Positions 53,450-61,483 of a stretch of DNA of 64,000 nt are shown in pieces. Position 1 is the first letter of the stretch. The number at the start of each line of letters is the position of its first letter. Location of the stretch: contig CP019636.1 of NCBI GenBank assembly GCA_002163975.1, positions 2,269,001 to 2,333,000 on the forward strand. Reading direction: 5' to 3'. The notes beneath the pieces were generated by a model. It saw only the letters and a list, made by a program, of their open reading frames with translations, did no database searches and was not told the origin of the DNA. Source of the DNA: Nostocales cyanobacterium HT-58-2 (GTDB lineage: Bacteria > Cyanobacteriota > Cyanobacteriia > Cyanobacteriales > Nostocaceae). A program made the translations under genes and the position numbers.

Positions 53450-56400
53450 ATGCTTCTACTGGAAAATGACACAATAGCCACATCCTTATTAGATATTCTC
53501 AGTTGTAGAGCGCAATATCAGTCCGATAAGCAAGCCTATATCTTTCTCCAAAATGGAGAAACTGAGTCAGGACGTCTTACTTATGGGGAATTAGACAAAC
53601 AAGCAAGAGCGATTGCATCCCATCTTCAACCTTGGCAAGGAGAACGAATTTTATTGTTATACCCTTCCGGATTGGAGTTTATTACGGCTTTTTTTGGCTG
53701 TTTATATGCTGGGGTCGTGGCGGTTCCAGTTTATCCTCCCAGACGGAATCAGAAGTTGTCTCGCTTGCTTTCTATTGTTAATGATGCCCAAGTGAAGGTG
53801 GCATTAACAACCACATCAATCTTGGCAGATATTGACAAAAGGTGGGAAGGGCAAGCAGAGTTAGCTCAGTTGAAGTTTGTAGCTACCGATACTATTGCAA
53901 CGAATCTTCAAGAATTTGTTCCTAAATCAGTGACACCGAAGACATTGGCGTTTTTGCAATATACTTCCGGTTCTACAGGAATACCTAAAGGAGTCATGGT
54001 GACTCATGGCAATATCATTCACAACCAAGAGTTGATTCATCAAGCTTTTGGTCATAGTGAGGAAAGTATTGTTGTAGGTTGGTTACCTTTATTCCATGAT
54101 ATGGGATTGATTGGTAATGTTTTGCAGCCAATGTATCTGGGAATTCCATGTATTCTTATGCCTCCAGTCGCATTTCTCCAGAAACCAATCCGTTGGTTGC
54201 AGGTGATTTCTAAGTATAGGGCAACTACCAGCGGTGGACCGAATTTTGCTTATGATTTATGTGTCAGAAAAATTCAATCAGAACAATTAGCAAATCTTGA
54301 CCTAAGCAGTTGGGATTTAGCTTTTAATGGAGCAGAACCAGTACGGGCAGAAACTTTAGAACAGTTTGGTAAAAAATTTGCGAAGTGTGGTTTTAACTAT
54401 GGTGCCTTTTATCCTTGTTATGGAATGGCAGAGACGACACTGTTTACTACCGGTGGAAACAAGAATCAAAAGCCAGTCATTCAGAGGGTTCTGGCTGAAC
54501 CTCTAGAACAAAATTCGGTAGTGGAGAGTGAGATTTTATCTAAAGAAAGTCGAGTGTTTGTAGGATGTGGTTGTCCTAACATGGACACAACAGTAATTAT
54601 TGTTAATCCTGAGTCATTAACTCAAGGCGAAAAAGGACAAGTAGGAGAAATTTGGGTGTCTGGAAGGAGTGTTGCCTCTGGTTATTGGAATCGTCTGGAA
54701 GCAACACAAGAAACCTTTCAAGCTTATCTAAACGATTCTGGAGAAGGTCCTTTTTTACGCACAGGGGACTTAGGATTTGTCAGCAATGGAGAATTGTTTG
54801 TTACAGGAAGACTAAAAGATGTAATCCTCATTAGAGGTCGGAATCATTATCCCCAAGATATTGAATTAACTGTTGAAAACAGCAATCCTTCTTTACGAGA
54901 GAACTCTAGTGCTGCATTTTCTATAGAGAGCGAAGGAGAGGAATGTTTGATTGTTGCTTGTGAGGTGGAAAGAACTGACCTAAGAAAGCTGAATATAGAT
55001 GAGATCGTTAGAGATATTCAAATTGCAGTATCAATAGAGCATGAATTAGAAATTCATGGAGTTGTATTGTTGAAAACAGGGAGTATTCCAAAGACTTCTA
55101 GTGGAAAAATTCAACGTCACGCTTGTAAATTAGGGTTTATAGAAGATAATTTAAATGTCATAGGAAAATGGCAAAAAGCAACTATAAAAAGTTCTCTAGC
55201 AGTTTATTCAACCTCACAGCAATACAGTCAATATTATTCACAAAACCATTCTAAAACAGTGGTAGAGATAGAAACATGGTTATTGAATAAAATTGCTGAC
55301 CTATTACAAATAGCATCAGAAAAGATTGACCTGAAACAACCATTAGCTATCTATGGTTTAGACTCAGTCAAAGCTGTGAATATTGCTGCAGAATTAGAAG
55401 AATGGCTGGGGATTGCGATTGCTCCGACGATTGTGTATGACTATCCCAGTATTCGGTCATTGGCTGATTATTTGGGGCACACAACTCCCGCTTTAGAATC
55501 TTCCTTTTTTGTTTCCAATTCTCAGCAAACTGTAACCGAAGCAGTAGCTATCATTGGTAAGGGATGTCGTTTCCCAAAAGCTAATAATCCACAAGCTTTT
55601 TGGTCTTTGTTGCGCTCAGGTGATGATGCCATTGCTAAAGTTCCAGTCTCTCGCTGGATATCGGACAATAGTTGGGGTGGTTTTTTGGAGCAGGTTGACG
55701 AGTTTGATCCCCAATTTTTTGGTATTTCTCCACGGGAAGCTAGCAACATGGATCCACAACAAAGATTGTTGCTAGAAGTGAGTTGGGAAGCTCTAGAAAA
55801 TGCAGGATTAGCAGTAGAACAACTAGCAGGAAGTCGAGGTGGGGTTTTTATCGGGATCAGTGGTGGAGATTATGCCAAGTTAAACGGAAATCTTATCAAT
55901 ACGGGAGCTTACTATGGTACCGGAAATGCGTTAAGTATTGCTGCCAATCGTTTGTCTTACTTCTTGGATTGGCGTGGACCAAGCTGGGCAGTTGACACAG
56001 CTTGCTCATCATCATTAGTTGCAGTTCATCAAGCTTGTCAAAGTTTGTTGCTTGGGGAGTGTCATCTGGCTCTAGCTGGAGGAGTCAATCTGATGTTGAG
56101 TCCGCAATTAACTTTGACTTTTTCTGAGGCTCAAATGATGGCAGCAGACGGTCGTTGTAAAACTTTTGATGCTCTAGCAGATGGTTATGTACGTTCAGAA
56201 GGATGTGGAGTCGTTGTACTTAAACGTCTTTCTGATGCTTTGTCTGAGGGAGACACTATTCAAGCAATTATTAGAGGTTCTGCTGTCAATCAAGACGGTC
56301 TAACTAATGGGCTGACTGCACCCAATGGCAATTCTCAACAAGAAGTCATTCGTCTAGCTTTAGCTAAAGCGGGAGTCAAGCCGAATCAAATTAGTTATGT

Positions 56401-59400
56401 AGAAACACACGGTACAGGAACAGCTTTAGGAGATCCCATTGAGGTAAATTCTCTAAAAGCAGTGCTCCTAGAAGATAGGGATTCCAATCAACCGTGTTGG
56501 ATTGGTTCGGTAAAAACTAATATTGGTCACTTGGAAGCAGCAGCGGGAATAGCAGGTCTAATTAAAGTTGTTTTGTCTCTTGAACACCAAGAAATTCCAC
56601 CCCATTTACATTTCAAACAGTTAAATCCCTATATAAAAATTCAAAATACTCCTATTCAAATTCCCACTAAACTTCAGCCTTGGCAAGCAGTGGCAGACAA
56701 GAGATTAGCTGGAGTAAGTTCCTTTGGCTTCGGGGGTACAAATGCCCATATAATTCTAGAAGAACCCCCTGACTCAGTAGACAGCTATCAGTTACCAGTT
56801 ATCAGTGCTCAAAAAACGGAGCTTTTAACCCTATCAGCGAAAACAGAAAATGCGTTATTAGAATTAGCCGATCACTATCAAAGCTATTTAGAAACTCATT
56901 CAGAATTAGCGATCGCAGATATTTGTTTCAGTGCCAATACAGGGAGATCACACTTTAACCATCGTCTAGCTGTTATAGCTGAATCTACACAGAAGTTACG
57001 TCAACAGTTAAAGGCGTTTGTAACTAGAAACGAAACAACTGGACTGCTTAAAGGTCAAGTGACTGAGAGGACACGCCCGAAAATTGCATTTTTGTTTACT
57101 GGGCAGGGTTCCCAGTATGCAAACATGGGAAGGGAACTCTACCTGACTCAATCGACCTTCCGTCAAACTCTTGAGCAATGCGATGAAATTTTAAGCGCTT
57201 ATTTAGACAAACCCCTGCTTAGTATCTTGTACCCATCACCAGAGGAACATTCACTAATAGATGAAACTGCCTACACCCAACCAGCTCTATTTGCTCTGGA
57301 ATATGCGTTAGCCCAGCTATGGAAATCTTGGGGTATTGAACCAGATGTGGTGATGGGTCACAGTGTTGGTGAATATGTAGCTGCCTGTGTGGCAGGAGTC
57401 TTTAGCCTGGAAGATGGGCTCAAATTTATGGCTCACAGGGGAAGATTGATGCAAGAGTTACCAACAAGCGGTGAGATGGTAGCAGTCTTGGCATCTGAGT
57501 TGCAAGTACGAGAGGTGATTGAACCACTTGCTGAAAAAGTATCAATTGCAGCCATTAACGGTCCAGTTAGTATAGTAATTTCCGGTATCACTGATGCAAT
57601 TCGCACTGTCTGTGACAGATTGGAAACTCATGGAATAAAGACCCAACACTTACAAGTATCCCACGCCTTCCACTCTCCCTTAATGGAACCGATGCTGGCG
57701 GAGTTTGAAAGTGTGGCATTGAAAATCACTTACAATATGCCCCATATTCCGATCATCTCCAATCTTACGGGAGAACAAGCCAATGCCGACATTGCTAGCC
57801 CTCAATACTGGGTGAATCATACGCTAAAGCCAGTAAAATTTGCTTGTGGCATGGAAATCCTTAAACAAATTGGCTGTGAAGTGTTCTTAGAAATTGGACC
57901 TAAACCGATTTTGTTAAGCATGGGTCGTCAATGTTTCACGGAAAATGAGGGTGTATGGTTGCCCAGCTTACGTCCTGGTTGGGCAGAGTGGCAGCAAATA
58001 CTACAAAGCTTGGCCGAGTTATATGTGCGGGGAATGGCAGTTAACTGGTCAGGTCTGAACCAGAATGATCAGCATCGCAAGGTTGTATTACCGACTTATC
58101 CGTGGCAGCGATCATCTTATTGGATTGAAACCCTGGAAAATAAACACAAACCATCGGGGTTAACCTTCCCAGAAAACGCCTCAATCCCCATTATTAACTT
58201 GCTCAATCAGGGAGATACTCAGCAGTTAGCTAAGCAGTTAGAAAAGGCAGGAAATTTCTCACCAGAGCAAATGAAAGTTCTGCCAGAACTAGTTTTGGTA
58301 TTAGTCAAGCAATACCAAAACCAATTGAGTGCAGAATCTATCAAAGATTGGCTCTATGAGGTGAAGTGGCAACCTCAAGTAAGTTTCAGTAAGCAACTGA
58401 GAACCAACTTTCTGCCAACTCCTTTTGAAATTAGCTTGAAACTGCGTCCTCAATTTAACAGTTTACTCGCTCAGAGTAACTTGGAAATTTACGGAGAAAT
58501 TTTAACTAAGTTAGAAGCTTTGAGTATTGATTATGTGCTCAAAGCTTTCAAGGAGATGGGCTGGCAGTTTAAACTAGCAGAGCGTTTTTCAACGGAATTT
58601 ATTGCTCAGCAGTTGGGGGTAGTAAAACAGCACTACCAACTACTAGCTCGTTTGCTTGAGATGCTAAGCGAAATCGGGATTGTGCAACCTGTTAATAGCC
58701 AATGGGAAATCACTCAAGTACCTAATATTCAAGATCCACAGCGGTCTTTCAATAACCTGTTAAGTCAATATCCTAGTGCAGCTACAGAACTAACTTTACT
58801 TGAGCATTGTGCATCTCAACTAGCTTCTGTGCTGCGTGGAGAATCAGATCCACTCCAGTTAGTATTCCCCAGAGGAGACTTAACCATTGCTACTGAGTTC
58901 TATCAAGAATCCCCAGGAGCCAAGGTAATAAATACCCTAGTGCAACAAGCCGTCTTATCGGTCTTAGAACAGTTGCCAAAATCTTGTGGGATAAGAGTAT
59001 TAGAAATTGGTGCAGGAACCGGGGGAACTACCGCCCATATCTTGCCTCACCTGAATCCGGCTCAAACAGAATATGTGTTTACTGATATAGGAGCTTTATT
59101 TACCATCAAAGCCCAAGAGAAATTTCGGGATTACCCCTTTGTGCGCTATCAAACCTTAGATATTGAAGTTGACCCATCCACTCAAGGATTTGAGTCTCAT
59201 CAGTACGATTTGATTGTAGCAGCTAATGTGCTACACGCCACAGCAGATTTACGTCAGACGTTGCAGCATATAAAGCAGTTGCTAGCGCCTGGGGGAATGT
59301 TAGTCCTGCTTGAAGGAACCACTCGTCAACGTTGTCTAGATTTAATCTTCGGGCTTACCGAAGGGTGGTGGAAGTTCACTGATACAGATATTAGAGCTAA

Positions 59401-61483
59401 CTACCCATTGCTGTCAGCATCACAATGGCGCTTGCTACTTACCGAAAGTGGTTTTGAACAGACAGTGACTATTCCCTCATCTGAAGAGAATTCTGGAGTG
59501 TTATTTCAGCAAGCAGTCATTCTAGCCCAATCGGCAAAAACCTCATTATTAGATACTTCATCTCAGTCCAAGGGTTGGTTGATTTTGACAGATCAACAAG
59601 GCATCGGCAAGCAGTTAGCTGCTCAGTTACAGTCTACAGGAGATGTCTGCACATTGGTCAAACCTGGAAAGGAATTTCAACAAGTTTCTGAACAAGAGTT
59701 TACTATTGACCCAAACAATCCAGAAAACTTTCAGCAACTGCTGGCAACAGTGACAGTTCTGTTACCATCCCTAACTGGTGTTGTGCATTTGTGGTGCTTG
59801 GACACCCCAGAAGTTAAAGATTTGACAATAAAGTCCTTAGAAGCAAGTTCAAAACAAGGATGTGGCAGTACCTTGCATTTAGTTCAAGCTTTAGTTAAGG
59901 CAGGAGTGTCTCAACCGCCACGCCTGTGGTTAGTCACTCAAGGGGCTCAGCCAGTTCTCGACACCAATACTATACCAGGGTTAGCCCAATCTCCTTTGTG
60001 GGGGATGGGTAGAGTTATCTCTCTAGAACACCCTCAATTGTGGGGAGGAATGCTAGATTTAGACCCTAATGCCACTCATGTTGAAGCAGCAAAAACACTT
60101 CTGGCAGAGATGTATGATTTAGACTGTGAAGACCACATCGCTTTTCGGAATGGACAACGCTATGTAGCTCGTCTAACGTGTAGCAGCTACAAAGAGTCTC
60201 AAAGCATACAGTTTAAGTCTGATGGTACTTACTTAATCACCGGTGGTTTGGGTTTCTTAGGACTGAGGTTAGCCGAGTGGATGGTAGAACAAGGAGCACG
60301 GCATTTAGTGTTAACAGGACGTCAAGGACTTCCTGAAAGGGATCTCTGGGCAAAACTTCCCCAAAACACTAAAACATGGAAACAGATCAAAGCCATTCAG
60401 TCTCTAGAAGATATGGGGGTCACTGTAGTCGTGTCGGCAGTTGATGTCAGTGACTTTGATCAAATGTCTTTGATTTTGAAGCAGGTGAATACAATTGAAA
60501 CACCTTTGCGGGGAATCTTTCATGCCGCTGGTATTGCTGGATATCAATCCCTAAAGGATATGAGGCTAGATGAACTTGAATGTGTACTTCGTCCTAAAGC
60601 ATTGGGCGCATGGATTCTGCATCAACTGACAAAGGAGCTCAACCTGGACTTTTTCATCTGCTTTTCTTCAGCTGGGTCAGTGTGGGGTGCGAAGGGTCAA
60701 GGACATTATGACGCAGCTAACCATTTTCTCGATATTTTAGCTTATTATCGCCGTTCCATTGGGCTGCCAGCTTTCAGCATCAATTGGGGAAGTTTAGGTG
60801 TTGGGGGCGTTGTTCCTGAGGAATATCATCAACGGTTGATGCAGATTGGGTTAGAGGAATTGCAGCCAGAGCAAGGATTCAATGCATTAAGTTTTCTTTT
60901 GGGAACCAATGCAGTTCAAACAGTTGTGGCAAAGATTGATTGGCGGAAATTTAAAGAGGTTTATCAAGCCAAAAAACAGCGATCACTATTGACACAGATC
61001 AAAATTAGCCCTGCTAAAGAAGTTAAAGAGCAGTTATCAGCGCAATGGTCTGGAATATTACCACAATTAAAAGCAGCACCCGAGAGCAAGCGCTACGATC
61101 TCTTGATCACTTATCTTCAAAGTGAAGTTGCTAAAGTTTTGGGACTAACTGCCTCTCAGTTGCCAGATCCAGAGCAAGGTTTTTTTGCCATGGGTATGGA
61201 TTCTCTGATGGCAATTGAACTTAAGAATCGGCTCGAAGCTAATCTGGGTTCCTCTCTACCTTCGACGATAGCTTTTGAATATCCAAACATTAAAAGTTTA
61301 AGTCAATACATAGGGTCGAAGGTGTTACGTTGGGATTTTTCAACTAAACCCCACTCTTACAACAGTAATGATAAAAAACCTGACAAGAAATCGACAACTA
61401 TAAAACAGTTATCCGAAACCGAATTAGAGGTGCTAATTGATAACGAATTAGAAGTACTGATTAGGGACAATTCATATGAATAA
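53450..61483 (+). CDS. Polyketide synthase FAAL-ACP-KS-AT-cMT-KR-ACP
   Basis: About 2677 residues from the ATG at 53450 (MLLLENDTIATSLL); a TTG 36 bases earlier is less likely. Residues 1-590 are a fatty acyl-AMP ligase (LQYTSGSTGIPKGVMVTHGN, GRLKDVILIRGRNHYPQDIE) that loads a fatty acid. ACP1 has Ser639 (YGLDSVKAV). KS spans about 690-1105 with Cys852 (DTACSSSLVA), ETHGTGTALGDPIE and KTNIGHLEAAAG. AT spans about 1205-1520 with Ser1305 (GHSVGEY) and HAFHSPL, predicting malonyl-CoA. A C-methyltransferase (about 1700-2000) carries LEIGAGTGGTTAHILP. KR (about 2255-2440) has TGGLGFLGLRLAEW and the catalytic Ser/Tyr region CFSSAGSVWGAKGQGHYDAA. ACP2 has Ser2585 (GMDSLMAIEL). No DH or ER is present. 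The predicted product is an alpha-methyl-beta-hydroxyacyl chain passed to the next protein. Confidence 0.93.
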   Translation: MLLLENDTIATSLLDILSCRAQYQSDKQAYIFLQNGETESGRLTYGELDKQARAIASHLQPWQGERILLLYPSGLEFITAFFGCLYAGVVAVPVYPPRRNQKLSRLLSIVNDAQVKVALTTTSILADIDKRWEGQAELAQLKFVATDTIATNLQEFVPKSVTPKTLAFLQYTSGSTGIPKGVMVTHGNIIHNQELIHQAFGHSEESIVVGWLPLFHDMGLIGNVLQPMYLGIPCILMPPVAFLQKPIRWLQVISKYRATTSGGPNFAYDLCVRKIQSEQLANLDLSSWDLAFNGAEPVRAETLEQFGKKFAKCGFNYGAFYPCYGMAETTLFTTGGNKNQKPVIQRVLAEPLEQNSVVESEILSKESRVFVGCGCPNMDTTVIIVNPESLTQGEKGQVGEIWVSGRSVASGYWNRLEATQETFQAYLNDSGEGPFLRTGDLGFVSNGELFVTGRLKDVILIRGRNHYPQDIELTVENSNPSLRENSSAAFSIESEGEECLIVACEVERTDLRKLNIDEIVRDIQIAVSIEHELEIHGVVLLKTGSIPKTSSGKIQRHACKLGFIEDNLNVIGKWQKATIKSSLAVYSTSQQYSQYYSQNHSKTVVEIETWLLNKIADLLQIASEKIDLKQPLAIYGLDSVKAVNIAAELEEWLGIAIAPTIVYDYPSIRSLADYLGHTTPALESSFFVSNSQQTVTEAVAIIGKGCRFPKANNPQAFWSLLRSGDDAIAKVPVSRWISDNSWGGFLEQVDEFDPQFFGISPREASNMDPQQRLLLEVSWEALENAGLAVEQLAGSRGGVFIGISGGDYAKLNGNLINTGAYYGTGNALSIAANRLSYFLDWRGPSWAVDTACSSSLVAVHQACQSLLLGECHLALAGGVNLMLSPQLTLTFSEAQMMAADGRCKTFDALADGYVRSEGCGVVVLKRLSDALSEGDTIQAIIRGSAVNQDGLTNGLTAPNGNSQQEVIRLALAKAGVKPNQISYVETHGTGTALGDPIEVNSLKAVLLEDRDSNQPCWIGSVKTNIGHLEAAAGIAGLIKVVLSLEHQEIPPHLHFKQLNPYIKIQNTPIQIPTKLQPWQAVADKRLAGVSSFGFGGTNAHIILEEPPDSVDSYQLPVISAQKTELLTLSAKTENALLELADHYQSYLETHSELAIADICFSANTGRSHFNHRLAVIAESTQKLRQQLKAFVTRNETTGLLKGQVTERTRPKIAFLFTGQGSQYANMGRELYLTQSTFRQTLEQCDEILSAYLDKPLLSILYPSPEEHSLIDETAYTQPALFALEYALAQLWKSWGIEPDVVMGHSVGEYVAACVAGVFSLEDGLKFMAHRGRLMQELPTSGEMVAVLASELQVREVIEPLAEKVSIAAINGPVSIVISGITDAIRTVCDRLETHGIKTQHLQVSHAFHSPLMEPMLAEFESVALKITYNMPHIPIISNLTGEQANADIASPQYWVNHTLKPVKFACGMEILKQIGCEVFLEIGPKPILLSMGRQCFTENEGVWLPSLRPGWAEWQQILQSLAELYVRGMAVNWSGLNQNDQHRKVVLPTYPWQRSSYWIETLENKHKPSGLTFPENASIPIINLLNQGDTQQLAKQLEKAGNFSPEQMKVLPELVLVLVKQYQNQLSAESIKDWLYEVKWQPQVSFSKQLRTNFLPTPFEISLKLRPQFNSLLAQSNLEIYGEILTKLEALSIDYVLKAFKEMGWQFKLAERFSTEFIAQQLGVVKQHYQLLARLLEMLSEIGIVQPVNSQWEITQVPNIQDPQRSFNNLLSQYPSAATELTLLEHCASQLASVLRGESDPLQLVFPRGDLTIATEFYQESPGAKVINTLVQQAVLSVLEQLPKSCGIRVLEIGAGTGGTTAHILPHLNPAQTEYVFTDIGALFTIKAQEKFRDYPFVRYQTLDIEVDPSTQGFESHQYDLIVAANVLHATADLRQTLQHIKQLLAPGGMLVLLEGTTRQRCLDLIFGLTEGWWKFTDTDIRANYPLLSASQWRLLLTESGFEQTVTIPSSEENSGVLFQQAVILAQSAKTSLLDTSSQSKGWLILTDQQGIGKQLAAQLQSTGDVCTLVKPGKEFQQVSEQEFTIDPNNPENFQQLLATVTVLLPSLTGVVHLWCLDTPEVKDLTIKSLEASSKQGCGSTLHLVQALVKAGVSQPPRLWLVTQGAQPVLDTNTIPGLAQSPLWGMGRVISLEHPQLWGGMLDLDPNATHVEAAKTLLAEMYDLDCEDHIAFRNGQRYVARLTCSSYKESQSIQFKSDGTYLITGGLGFLGLRLAEWMVEQGARHLVLTGRQGLPERDLWAKLPQNTKTWKQIKAIQSLEDMGVTVVVSAVDVSDFDQMSLILKQVNTIETPLRGIFHAAGIAGYQSLKDMRLDELECVLRPKALGAWILHQLTKELNLDFFICFSSAGSVWGAKGQGHYDAANHFLDILAYYRRSIGLPAFSINWGSLGVGGVVPEEYHQRLMQIGLEELQPEQGFNALSFLLGTNAVQTVVAKIDWRKFKEVYQAKKQRSLLTQIKISPAKEVKEQLSAQWSGILPQLKAAPESKRYDLLITYLQSEVAKVLGLTASQLPDPEQGFFAMGMDSLMAIELKNRLEANLGSSLPSTIAFEYPNIKSLSQYIGSKVLRWDFSTKPHSYNSNDKKPDKKSTTIKQLSETELEVLIDNELEVLIRDNSYE